A stretch of 64,000 nt of DNA from an uncultured Vampirovibrio sp. Lineage in GTDB: Bacteria > Cyanobacteriota > Vampirovibrionia > Gastranaerophilales > Gastranaerophilaceae. The number at the start of each line of letters is the position of its first letter. The first letter of the stretch is position 1. Below, in pieces: positions 1 to 8,462 of the stretch. The stretch is from NCBI GenBank assembly GCA_910577635.1, contig CAJTNR010000006.1, positions 1-64,000 of the forward strand, in the 5' to 3' direction. A model generated the notes under the pieces. That model had not been told where the DNA came from. It was given only the letters and a program-made list of their open reading frames with translations, and did no database searches. Both the position numbers and the translations under genes were made by a program.

Positions 1-26
1 ATATACTTAGTATTTCAAGTGCACGT

Positions 27-632
27 TTATATATCAATTGATTCTCCTTTTGCTAATTTAAGAATACCATAGAACTTATCTTGCATTTCTTTATTAATTA
101 TACTAAAGTTATCCTTAACACCCAAAGAAACAACGGCTGGTGTGTAAACATATCCGTTATAAAGCATTGTCCATTCATCAACCATAAATCGATATTCATC
201 CCAAAACTTTACAATGCTTCTATAATATCTACGGATAATATCTTCTTCTGCTACATTATGACCGCCGTTTTTTACCCTTTGTTTAACACGTTCAATACAA
301 AGTGCGCAAGTTTGAAGAAAAGAATAAATTAAGATTATATTATAATCCTTTTGTTTTGCCTTGTTTATAATTCTTACTATATTATTACCTGATAAGGTTG
401 ATTCAACAACAAAAGACTTATTATTTTTAAAATATTCACTCAATCTTTTAAAATAAAGCTTTCCTGCAGATATCGGAACGCTATTAATAGAATTAGGACA
501 GATTTCTTTCGCTATCTCATCAGCATTAAGAAATAATAGATTTTTTTCTTTAAGAAGAAGTGTCGCTAATGTACTTTTACCGCTGCCATTAGCCCCGGCA
601 ATAATATATAATGTTTTTTTTTGCTTTTGCAT
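27..632 (-). CDS. Zeta-toxin-like P-loop kinase
   Basis: 201-residue ATPase/kinase of the zeta-toxin-like P-loop family. The Walker A motif GANGSGKST sits at residues 13-21. It is followed by a VVEST segment and an R-rich RRYYRS stretch preceded by GGHNV, the layout seen in chromosomal zeta-like proteins that may phosphorylate UDP-sugars or other small substrates. No signal peptide or membrane segment is visible. A 75-residue gene lies 92 bases upstream on the same strand and could be a partner or antitoxin. The family assignment is solid from the motifs. Toxicity and substrate are inferred and untested. Confidence 0.75.
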   Translation of the reverse strand: MQKQKKTLYIIAGANGSGKSTLATLLLKEKNLLFLNADEIAKEICPNSINSVPISAGKLYFKRLSEYFKNNKSFVVESTLSGNNIVRIINKAKQKDYNIILIYSFLQTCALCIERVKQRVKNGGHNVAEEDIIRRYYRSIVKFWDEYRFMVDEWTMLYNGYVYTPAVVSLGVKDNFSIINKEMQDKFYGILKLAKGESIDI

Positions 633-724
633 ATTGATATTATATCATAATATCAGCTAATACAATGTTTAAGATTACAAATTTATAATTAAATAGAATA
701 ATTATAAACAAGTTGTGTTAATAG

Positions 725-952
725 CTATTCTTCTTCTCCTTTTTCATTGAGTCCATTTTCTATGTTGAAAAATTCATAGCATAGTTTGTCTGCTTCTTTG
801 TGTATGTTTTCAATAGTTGAAAGTATGTAGTATACTATATCTTCATCTTGATGTTTGTCACAAAAACAAAGTAGTAGAATAGAATAGCCATGGATTCTTT
901 TTGCTGCTTTATGGTTTTTATTAAATCTTTCCTCATTTATTTTTATATCCAC
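725..952 (-). CDS. Small hypothetical protein upstream of zeta-like kinase
   Basis: 75-residue acidic protein that I do not recognise. The start is GTG, chosen because a GAGGG ribosome-binding sequence lies just upstream. It is predicted to be mostly helical, has a Cys/Leu-rich centre, and ends in a Glu-rich tail. It precedes the zeta-like kinase gene on the same strand, the position an antitoxin would take. It does not visibly resemble the epsilon antitoxin, so a toxin-antitoxin pairing rests on position alone. Confidence 0.5.
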   Translation of the reverse strand: MDIKINEERFNKNHKAAKRIHGYSILLLCFCDKHQDEDIVYYILSTIENIHKEADKLCYEFFNIENGLNEKGEEE

Positions 953-1206
953 AATTCCCTCTGTTTCTAAGCTAATAATGTTAACAGTATTAATATATAC
1001 TGAATAATATTTCTGATATGTTCATATATAAGACAAAAGGAAGGGAATACTATTGAATTTGATATTGAATAAATTTTCATTAAAAGTTTTTTTATTTAAC
1101 ATTTTTTTACCTTATTAAGTCAATATTTACAAAGACAATGGTAAGATTAATTTATGTATAATTCCATTACACCAAACATAATAAATATTATTTTTAAATT
1201 ACAATT

Positions 1207-1845
1207 CTATCTTTTTACTTTGGAAATAGTTACTACAACAATATCTTTTACACCTTTATCCAATAAACAATCAATAAGTTCCTCAACCGTTGCTCCTGAG
1301 GTTGTAATGTCATCTAGCAATAAGACTTTTTGTCCTTTAATTTTATCAACAATTATATTATCAACCTCAAAACTCCCTTTAATATTCTTTTTTCTGTTTT
1401 TTGCACTGTACTGGGGTTTTGTGTATTTGGTTTTTTTAATTAAACTGTCTAAAACTTTGTATCCTGTGAGCTTTTTTAGCTCTTTTGCAATTAAACCCAT
1501 ATGATTATATCCCCTGCTTGCACTTTTTAGGAAAAAACTCGGAGGGTAGATGATAATGGAATTATCTAATTCTATTTTTTGAATATAGTTAAAAACAAGT
1601 CGTGCTAAGACTTTTGCGCAGTTTTTATGATGAGAAAATTTCAATAATTGGATTAGTTTTTTAATAATTCCACTGTAGTTAAAACAGCTGTATATTTTTA
1701 TTCCTTTATAAATTCTATGTGGAAAACCTGATAAATAATTAATTTGTTTTACACAGGTTTTGCACAGTAATTCATCAGTTTTTGAACAAGAACAAATAAC
1801 GCATTTTTGATTGTAGATAAGATTTAATATTGCATCTAAAAACAT
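1207..1845 (-). CDS. comF: ComF-family phosphoribosyltransferase
   Basis: ComF/GntX-type protein linked in other bacteria to DNA uptake and late steps of transformation. An N-terminal four-cysteine zinc-finger-like cluster (CVIC, then C and LCKTC) is followed by a phosphoribosyltransferase domain. That domain ends in the PRPP-binding loop LLLDDITTSGAT and a short C-terminal strand. The ATG at 1845 is preferred to an in-frame TTG at 1872. Neither has a clear Shine-Dalgarno sequence. The gene stands alone, divergent from metY. No other competence gene is in the window, so its role here is inferred from the family. Confidence 0.85.
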   Translation of the reverse strand: MFLDAILNLIYNQKCVICSCSKTDELLCKTCVKQINYLSGFPHRIYKGIKIYSCFNYSGIIKKLIQLLKFSHHKNCAKVLARLVFNYIQKIELDNSIIIYPPSFFLKSASRGYNHMGLIAKELKKLTGYKVLDSLIKKTKYTKPQYSAKNRKKNIKGSFEVDNIIVDKIKGQKVLLLDDITTSGATVEELIDCLLDKGVKDIVVVTISKVKR

Positions 1846-1925
1846 TTTTTTATTGTAACCAAATAAAACCAATTTGTGAATAAATTAAAAATATGTTTTA
1901 ATTATAAAAACAAGGAGGAGCAATA

Positions 1926-3200
1926 ATGAAATTTGATACTAAACTACTGCACTCAGGGTTTAATCCTAAAGAACATAATATGTGTATTAATGTTCCAATT
2001 TACCCTACAACCGCTTTTGACTTCGGATCTGTTCAAAGAGGGGCGGATTTATTCGACCTTAAGTGCGAAGGTGATATCTATACAAGACTTTCTAATCCTA
2101 CAAGCAATATTTTAGAAAAAAGACTTGCAGACCTTGAAGGAGGAGTTGGGGCGCTTTGTTTTTCATCAGGTCAAGCGGCAACTACCGCTGCGATTTTAAA
2201 TATTACAAGTGCGAATCAGGAAGTTGTTGCTTCTTCTACCTTGTATGGAGGAACTTGCAACCTTTTTTCCCACACTTTAAAAAAACTGGGGATTGAGGTA
2301 AAATTTGCTCTAGGAGATGATATTGAAGACTTTGAAAAACTAATAACCAATAAAACCCGCTGTATTTTTATCGAACTATTGAGCAATCCCGCTCTTAATA
2401 TTATTGATATTGAAAAATTGGCTAAATTAGCGCATAAAAATAATATTCCTTTAATTGTTGATAATACAATCCCTACTCCATACTTATGCAAACCAATCGA
2501 ATGGGGGGCAGATATTGTTGTTCATTCAACAACTAAATACTTATCAGGACACGGCAATGCAATGGGCGGGGCTATTGTTGATTCAGGGAACTTTGATTGG
2601 GCTAAAGCAGGGAAATTTCCTGAATTATCAGAACCCGATGAATCTTACCACGGGATAGTTTATACTGAAACATTTAAAAATGCAGCATTTATTGTTAAAG
2701 CAAGAGCGCAGTTAATTAGAGACCTAGGAAGCTCTCCTAGTCCTTTTAATTCCTACTTAACAATTTCAGGTCTTGAAACTCTTAGTCTTCGTATGCAAAG
2801 ACACTGTGAATCAGCTCTTAAGGTTGCTCGGTTTTTAGAGGATAATAAGTATATTTCCTGGGTGAATTATCCAATGCTTGAAAGTAATAAATATCATAGT
2901 TTAGCAAAAAAATATACTCCTAAGGGATGCTCTTCAATTGTGGGTTTTGGGTTAATAGGAGGCGCAAGTGCCGGGGTTAAGTTTATTGAAGCTTTAAAGA
3001 TTCCTATTTTTACAACCAATATTGGAGATACAAGAAGCATTATAACTTATCCTTATATTACAACTCATAGACAACTGAGTGAAGCTCAAATGAAGGCTTG
3101 TAAAATAGGGGCGGATACAATGCGATTCTCAGTTGGTTTAGAAGATATTGATGATATAATTGATGACTTAGATAATGCAATTAGAGAATCTCAAAAATGA
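1926..3200 (+). CDS. metY: O-acetylhomoserine sulfhydrylase / aminocarboxypropyltransferase
   Basis: 424-residue PLP enzyme of the Cys/Met metabolism family. It makes homocysteine from O-acetylhomoserine and sulfide. The PLP lysine is K204 in HSTTKYLSGHG, and the substrate-binding SNPTSN and SSGQAATTAA segments are present. Length matches the family. A strong AGGAGG lies 7-8 bases before the ATG. The stop overlaps the start of metX by four bases (ATGA), so the two genes are translationally coupled. No SAM riboswitch is visible in the short upstream gap. Confidence 0.95.
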   Translation: MKFDTKLLHSGFNPKEHNMCINVPIYPTTAFDFGSVQRGADLFDLKCEGDIYTRLSNPTSNILEKRLADLEGGVGALCFSSGQAATTAAILNITSANQEVVASSTLYGGTCNLFSHTLKKLGIEVKFALGDDIEDFEKLITNKTRCIFIELLSNPALNIIDIEKLAKLAHKNNIPLIVDNTIPTPYLCKPIEWGADIVVHSTTKYLSGHGNAMGGAIVDSGNFDWAKAGKFPELSEPDESYHGIVYTETFKNAAFIVKARAQLIRDLGSSPSPFNSYLTISGLETLSLRMQRHCESALKVARFLEDNKYISWVNYPMLESNKYHSLAKKYTPKGCSSIVGFGLIGGASAGVKFIEALKIPIFTTNIGDTRSIITYPYITTHRQLSEAQMKACKIGADTMRFSVGLEDIDDIIDDLDNAIRESQK

Positions 3201-4288
3201 TAGTTGAAACAAAGTATTATACAATTGAAGATAACATTGAACTTGAATCGGGGAGGTCTTTAGGGAATATTCAAGTTGCTTATGAAACCTATGGAAAGTT
3301 AAATGAAAAAGGGGATAATGCGATTCTTTTACTGCATGCGCTGACAGGAGATGCGCATGCTGCAGGGTATCATAAGGGTGATAGTCGTCCCGGCTGGTGG
3401 GATGATATGGTAGGAATAGATAAAGCATTCGATACTAACAAATATTTTGTTATTTGTTCTAACATGTTAGGAGGGTGCAAGGGAACCTGCGGACCTAATT
3501 CAATCAATCCTCAGACAGGCAGGGAGTACGGATTAAGTTTTCCTGTAATTACAATAGGAGATGTTGTTAAAGTTCAAAAAAAACTAATTGATTACCTGGG
3601 TGTTAAAAAACTAACCGTAGCGGGTGGATCAATGGGGGGCATGCAAGCTTTACAATGGGCGCTTGATTATAATGAACTTGTTAATAGGGTTATTGTAATT
3701 GCTTCAACTCATAAGTTGTCCGCTCAAAGTATCGCTTTTAATGCTGTTGGCAGAAACGCAATTCTGCAAGACCCCAATTTTCAAGGGGGCAATTATTACC
3801 ACTCCAAAAAACCTGATAAAGGTTTAGCTATAGCAAGAATGGTCGGTCATATAACTTATCTTTGCCAGGAAGCAATGCAGAATAAATTTGATAGAAGATT
3901 TCAAGACAAAGACACTCCAAGTTTTGACTTTGGAATCGATTTTGAAGTTGAAAGCTACTTAGCTCATCAAGGCAAGGTTTTTGTCGATAGGTTTGATGCT
4001 AATAGCTATCTTTATATAACTAAAGCGGTTGATTACTTTGATATTGCACAAAAATACGGTTCTTTGGAAGCTGCTTTTAAAGATACGCAAGCTAAATATC
4101 TTATTATCTCTTTTTCAAGCGACTGGCTTTTTCCATCAAGTCAATCAAAGGAGCTTTGCCGTGCTCTAATGTACAATAAAAAGGATGTTTCTTATTGTGA
4201 AATTGAATCTCCTTGCGGACATGATGCTTTTTTGCTTGAATATCAAACACAGACAAAAATTATTGCAAGTTTTTTAAGGAGTGAATAA
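3197..4288 (+). CDS. metX: Homoserine O-acetyltransferase
   Basis: 363-residue alpha/beta hydrolase-fold enzyme that acylates homoserine to supply MetY. The catalytic triad is visible: nucleophile S145 in GGSMGG, D309 in SSDWLFP, H342 in CGHDAF. The N-terminal HALTGDAHAAG segment and the GGCKGTCGP motif are typical of MetX. It overlaps metY by four bases and is followed after five bases by metW, giving a three-gene direct-sulfhydrylation operon. Acetyl rather than succinyl specificity is assumed from the family. Confidence 0.95.
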   Translation: MIVETKYYTIEDNIELESGRSLGNIQVAYETYGKLNEKGDNAILLLHALTGDAHAAGYHKGDSRPGWWDDMVGIDKAFDTNKYFVICSNMLGGCKGTCGPNSINPQTGREYGLSFPVITIGDVVKVQKKLIDYLGVKKLTVAGGSMGGMQALQWALDYNELVNRVIVIASTHKLSAQSIAFNAVGRNAILQDPNFQGGNYYHSKKPDKGLAIARMVGHITYLCQEAMQNKFDRRFQDKDTPSFDFGIDFEVESYLAHQGKVFVDRFDANSYLYITKAVDYFDIAQKYGSLEAAFKDTQAKYLIISFSSDWLFPSSQSKELCRALMYNKKDVSYCEIESPCGHDAFLLEYQTQTKIIASFLRSE

Positions 4289-4293
4289 CAACA

Positions 4294-4920
4294 TTGGATA
4301 AACACTACATTGAATCAAAAGGATTACACTTAAACTATTCAATTATTCTTGATATGATTGAAAAAGGATCCAATGTGCTCGATTTGGGCTGCGGGAGCGG
4401 GACTTTGCTTAAAATGTTCAAAGATAAAGGAATTAAAGCAAGGGGAATTGATATTGAGCAAAAAAATATTGTCCAGTGTCTGCAAAAGGGTTTATCCGTT
4501 TTTCAAGGGGATATAGATGAGGGTTTGAATGATTATCCCAGTCAATCTTATGATTATGTTGTTTTGAATCAAACTCTTCAATCAACAGAAAAACCGGATT
4601 ATGTAATTAAAGAGATGCTTAGAGTGGGAAAAAAAATTGTCGTTAGTTTTCCCAATTTTGCCTATTGGAGAGTGCGATTCTATCTTCTAATTAAAGGAAA
4701 AATGCCTAAATCTAATATTCTTCCTTTTGAATGGTACAATACTCCTAATATTCATCTTCTTACTATTAAAGACTTTTATGAGTTTGCAAAAAACAATAAT
4801 TTTAGAATTGAAAAGAAAATTTGTTCAAATAAAGCAAAAATCAAACAAGGATTGTTTTTTAGTTTATTTGATAACTTTTTTTGCGAAGAAGTAATTTTTC
4901 TCTGTTCTTCAAATAATTAA
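4294..4920 (+). CDS. metW: MetW-like methyltransferase-fold protein
   Basis: 208-residue class I SAM-methyltransferase-fold protein of the MetW family. It has the glycine-rich SAM loop LDLGCGSGTLL, then GIDIE and LNQTLQ segments, and the characteristic SFPNFAYWRVR stretch. MetW is usually linked to metX, as here, and is thought to support methionine synthesis. The start is TTG, with AAGGAG about a dozen bases upstream. An in-frame stop just before it limits alternatives. It is the last gene of the metYXW operon and converges on flgL. Confidence 0.9.
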   Translation: MDKHYIESKGLHLNYSIILDMIEKGSNVLDLGCGSGTLLKMFKDKGIKARGIDIEQKNIVQCLQKGLSVFQGDIDEGLNDYPSQSYDYVVLNQTLQSTEKPDYVIKEMLRVGKKIVVSFPNFAYWRVRFYLLIKGKMPKSNILPFEWYNTPNIHLLTIKDFYEFAKNNNFRIEKKICSNKAKIKQGLFFSLFDNFFCEEVIFLCSSNN

Positions 4921-4977
4921 AAAAAAGACCCCTTAATTATAAGAGGACGAATGGTAAGAATTATTTTTTATATTTTT

Positions 4978-5883
4978 TTATAGATAATCAAGCAAAGAAA
5001 CACTTGACATTATCTGGGATCCGACCATGTAACTTGCTTGAAGAGCTTGTTGGGCGCTCATTAAGTCAGAAGCTGCTTTAATGATATCTACTTCTTCTAA
5101 ATCAACTCTATCCTGGGTCAATTTGGTAATTTGACCTGCGTTTGATTCTTCAAGTGAACTTAATTTAATAACCTTAGCGCTTATTGTCCCTTGCGCTTGG
5201 GAAATGTTTTTCGAAACAGTGTCTAAAACATCCAGTTTTTCTCGAATTTTATCATGGTCCAAAGGCTCTTGTCTTAACAGGTTATCTAAGTCTTTCATCT
5301 CATTAAAAAAGTTATTGTTGTTGTCAAGTTCAAAAATCTTATCACCTGATAAGTTGTAGGTATAGGTTTTTCCCTCAGCAATTGTAATATTTCGATTTGA
5401 AGCACTATCAACAGATCCTTGATAGGTAATATTCCCCCCGATTTCATCATAAGGTTTTACTGCTGTATATGTTCCTGAAAAAATATAGTTATCAAGATAT
5501 TTAACATTAATTTTATCTTGAATAGTTGAAACTTTTTCTTTAATCTCATCCGCATAAGCTTTAGCAGCATCAGGGGTAGTGGTTCCAGTTGAAGCTGCAG
5601 CAATGCTTGAGTTAATATTGCTCAATTCATCTACAATATCTCCTAAAGTGTCATAAGCAAGATTCATTTCAGCATTGGCAGCTTTAATATTACTTTGATA
5701 TTCATTCATTTTTGCAAGTTCGTCTTTTAACTTTAAAACCTTGGTAGCATCAGCCGGGTTCTCAGAGACTTTAGTAAAGTTTTTACCGCCTGCAATTTTA
5801 TTAAGAAGATTGACATAGTTATTGTAAGAGCTTCCCATTGAACTCGATAACATTTTTGATAATGTTGTTGTTGCGATTCTCAT
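4978..5883 (-). CDS. flgL: Flagellar hook-associated protein 3 (FlgL)
   Basis: 301-residue hook-filament junction protein, flagellin-like at both ends. The N-terminus (residues 1-60) has the heptad pattern with NLLNKIAGGKNFTKVSENPADA, close to the flagellin family signature. The C-terminus is the matching helix rich in A, Q and L (SAQQALQASYMVGSQIM). It is secreted through the flagellar export gate. It follows flgK after 15 bases and is the last gene of the minus-strand flagellar operon. No flagellin gene lies in the window. Confidence 0.92.
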   Translation of the reverse strand: MRIATTTLSKMLSSSMGSSYNNYVNLLNKIAGGKNFTKVSENPADATKVLKLKDELAKMNEYQSNIKAANAEMNLAYDTLGDIVDELSNINSSIAAASTGTTTPDAAKAYADEIKEKVSTIQDKINVKYLDNYIFSGTYTAVKPYDEIGGNITYQGSVDSASNRNITIAEGKTYTYNLSGDKIFELDNNNNFFNEMKDLDNLLRQEPLDHDKIREKLDVLDTVSKNISQAQGTISAKVIKLSSLEESNAGQITKLTQDRVDLEEVDIIKAASDLMSAQQALQASYMVGSQIMSSVSLLDYL

Positions 5884-5898
5884 AATTAAAAATCCTTT

Positions 5899-7428
5899 TT
5901 AAACCATTGATAAAATTGTACCCATAAGGTCATTAACTGTTGTAAAGACTCTTGCTGAGGCTTCAAAAGCCCTTTGATAGCGAATCATATCCGATAATTC
6001 TTCGTCTAAATTAACGCCGATTAAGTTTGCGTAGTTATTGGCATCTGTTTGGTAAATATCATTATAAGTTTTAGCTTTGGAGTTAATTTTATTCAAATCT
6101 CCTCCGCTTTTAGAAGCTGAATGTATTAAAAACTGTGATAGGGTTGCATTGTTGACTCCATCTCCAACAGAGCAGATATTTTTGTTCTGAAGAGCGCTGA
6201 ATTCAATGGCATTATCAGAGTTTCCAATGGCTTTTGTCCAGTCAGAACCGTTGAAATCATCCAAATTAATCCTTGCGGCACTAACTTTATAAGGATTGGA
6301 CAGGATATCATCATTAATTTTAATATTATCAGCCCTAAAGTCGTTTGTTCCGTCTATTGTATCAATAAAAGGAGTTGTTGCTTTTTCTAAGATTAAATTA
6401 CCGTCATTGTCTGTCGTAATTGAAGCAGCAAAAGACTTTCCATCATCATAGTTCTGAATTTTATTAAGCTCAGTGCAAAAAGCATTTGCAGCACTGTTTA
6501 GGGAAGCTTTTAAGCTGTTAACATTAGAAAAAGAAGAGTTTTCACCATTCAAAAAGTCAACATACCCTTTTAAAGATCCTTTGGTTAAGGACTCTGTAAC
6601 TCCTTTGGTTATAATGTAATCCGGATTTTCAATTGATTTTAAACCAAAACTAATTGTGTTGTTAATATCGTCTTTATCTACCTTTAAATCCAAACTATAG
6701 CGTTGTTTTGCGCCTTCAACAACATTAATCCCGTTAATGTATAAATTAACTGAACCGTTCTGGTTTGTATCTGTTGTAATTGGAATATAGGTTGATAGTT
6801 CTTCTAATATCGTATTAATTTGAGCTTGTGTTGTAGTTGTGCCGCCATTTTTAATATGAGCTTTATTAATTTCAACCAATTCTTCTAAAAGCTTGTTAAC
6901 ATTATCAGTTGCGGTTTTTGCTTCCTCAATTGAATTATCTTTAATTTTATCATATTTAGCTGAGATATCGCCAAATTTATCAACAACATTCTGCGCAGCA
7001 TTTACAAATTGCTCCCTTGTTGAAATATCACTTGGCATTTGCTCAAGTGCGCCTGAAGCTTTAAAAAATTCATTTAAAAGAGCATTTAACCCTCCTTCTC
7101 CTAAGTCATCTGAGATATCCTCTAAACCTGAAAGCTGATTTGCAAGGGTATTATAGTAATCAGCATCAGATTTAGAATTAAGAAGGTTTTTAAACTTTCC
7201 ATTATCAATGTAGTTAGATAAAGAAGAAATTGAAGCCCCGTTCATTCCTCTTATTGTTGATAAAACACTATCGCAATCACTTGTGTATTCATTAGTTGCA
7301 AAATTCACTCTTTGTTTGTGGTAGTTTTCAACATTTAAATTAGCAATGTTTTGTGAAACCACGCTAAGAGCGTATTGGTGGTTCCTAATTGATCCAAGAG
7401 CGATATTCATTGATTGGTTTAATGACAT
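5899..7428 (-). CDS. flgK: Flagellar hook-associated protein 1 (FlgK)
   Basis: 509-residue hook-filament junction protein. The N-terminal rod/hook domain has VVSQNIANLNVENYHKQRV, matching the axial-protein signature. The C-terminal helix has DEELSDMIRYQRAFEASARVF, typical of FlgK, FlgE and FlgG. The centre is variable and beta-rich. It is encoded between the FlgN-like chaperone gene and flgL, the usual arrangement for export of hook-associated proteins. Confidence 0.93.
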   Translation of the reverse strand: MSLNQSMNIALGSIRNHQYALSVVSQNIANLNVENYHKQRVNFATNEYTSDCDSVLSTIRGMNGASISSLSNYIDNGKFKNLLNSKSDADYYNTLANQLSGLEDISDDLGEGGLNALLNEFFKASGALEQMPSDISTREQFVNAAQNVVDKFGDISAKYDKIKDNSIEEAKTATDNVNKLLEELVEINKAHIKNGGTTTTQAQINTILEELSTYIPITTDTNQNGSVNLYINGINVVEGAKQRYSLDLKVDKDDINNTISFGLKSIENPDYIITKGVTESLTKGSLKGYVDFLNGENSSFSNVNSLKASLNSAANAFCTELNKIQNYDDGKSFAASITTDNDGNLILEKATTPFIDTIDGTNDFRADNIKINDDILSNPYKVSAARINLDDFNGSDWTKAIGNSDNAIEFSALQNKNICSVGDGVNNATLSQFLIHSASKSGGDLNKINSKAKTYNDIYQTDANNYANLIGVNLDEELSDMIRYQRAFEASARVFTTVNDLMGTILSMV

Positions 7429-7444
7429 AAATAAATCCTTTTAT

Positions 7445-7831
7445 TTAAGCTTCTTTAGTAATTGATGAAATATCAAGACTTTTTTGATTAGTCTTTATTC
7501 CTTTTTCATTGTATGAACTTTTTTCACTTTGCGCTATATTTAAAATTCCAGATAACATCTCATTTATAACATTTAGTGAATGATTTATTAAGATTTCGTT
7601 GTTTTTATTAAGTTCTTTAATCTCTTTAGCAATTGTTCTAAGTTCGTTTTTTTCAGTTTCTTTTAAGTTATACTTGTCAAAATCGAACTTTGCAATAGTT
7701 TCACACAACTGAATCATATTCTCATCTAAAACCTGCATTTTTTCAAGGTCTTTTTGGATGATTGATTGTTTTTTTTCAATCAAGTTCTCTTTTAATAGTT
7801 TATAAGTTGAATAAATTTCATCAAAAGTCAT
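7445..7831 (-). CDS. flgN: FlgN-like export chaperone
   Basis: 128-residue, almost entirely helical protein with Lys/Glu-rich heptads. Its size, coiled-coil character and position directly upstream of flgK fit FlgN, the cytoplasmic chaperone for FlgK and FlgL. Sequence similarity is only of the general FlgN type (long helix with E-K-K and L-N-E-M-L elements), so the name rests largely on context. It is separated from flgK by 16 bases. Confidence 0.65.
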   Translation of the reverse strand: MTFDEIYSTYKLLKENLIEKKQSIIQKDLEKMQVLDENMIQLCETIAKFDFDKYNLKETEKNELRTIAKEIKELNKNNEILINHSLNVINEMLSGILNIAQSEKSSYNEKGIKTNQKSLDISSITKEA

Positions 7832-7844
7832 AATTTTTCCTTTT

Positions 7845-8120
7845 TTATGCGCTATAATCCGCTATAACGCTTCTTCCATACATTAAACCGTAGTTGATAT
7901 CATCAATTGAGAGGTTTTCTCCTAATTGGTTTGCATATTGCTGAATTTCTTTAACATCAACCTTTAGTTTTTCACTTTTTTTATCAATTAAGTTAATATC
8001 CTCTTGTTTGAAATCTTCAATAGGAACTTCTTTTTGAGGCGGTTTTTTTGATGCTTCAAAAGCGCGAAGGCCGCTGTTTAAATTAATTGATGAAATTGAG
8101 TTTGTATTATTGATATCCAC
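7845..8120 (-). CDS. Small flagellar-operon protein, FlgM position
   Basis: 91-residue polar protein between the flgJ-like and flgN-like genes. The N-terminus looks disordered (N/S-rich, with KKPPQKEVP) and the C-terminal half is helical. Position and size recall FlgM, the anti-sigma-28 factor that precedes flgN in many operons. The FlgM C-terminal signature is not clearly seen, and the ending MYGRSVIADYS is unfamiliar. I leave it unnamed. It may be an anti-sigma factor or a lineage-specific flagellar protein. Confidence 0.6.
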   Translation of the reverse strand: MDINNTNSISSINLNSGLRAFEASKKPPQKEVPIEDFKQEDINLIDKKSEKLKVDVKEIQQYANQLGENLSIDDINYGLMYGRSVIADYSA

Positions 8121-8123
8121 TTT

Positions 8124-8459
8124 TTATCCTTTAACGGTTTTTTCTAATTGTGTATACATTTGTTTAGCTATTCCTAGGCTCATCTTAGGATTAGATGCTA
8201 TGGTTCTTGCTATGTCGTTATACATAAACGATTTTAAGTTATCCAGGTATTTGGATTCTTGAAACAATGAGTTTGTTCTATCTACTGTTTTATCAAGCTC
8301 ATTAAGCATTTTAGATACAAAAATTGATTCAAATTCAACTGAAACTTTCTTTAGTTGTTCACGCTCGTTTTTAGAGCCCTGTTTAATTTGATTGAGGATT
8401 GAAAAATCCGAACTATTTTGCAAATGGGTTGAGCCTATGTTTTCAATATAATTATTCAT
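8124..8459 (-). CDS. flgJ: Rod-binding protein FlgJ, N-terminal domain only
   Basis: 111-residue protein matching the FlgJ rod-binding domain (VEFESIFVSKMLNELDKT, then ASNPKMSLGIAKQMYTQL). It lacks the C-terminal muramidase domain of enterobacterial FlgJ. A stand-alone lytic transglycosylase is the first gene of this operon (12548-13222) and may supply the wall-cutting activity. It sits three to four bases from its neighbours on both sides, downstream of flgI, the usual order. Confidence 0.85.
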   Translation of the reverse strand: MNNYIENIGSTHLQNSSDFSILNQIKQGSKNEREQLKKVSVEFESIFVSKMLNELDKTVDRTNSLFQESKYLDNLKSFMYNDIARTIASNPKMSLGIAKQMYTQLEKTVKG

Positions 8460-8462
8460 AAT

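Noticed and set aside
1873..1925. SAM riboswitch before metY
   Set aside because: Only about 50 bases, no conserved stems. The AGGAGG site fills most of what is notable.
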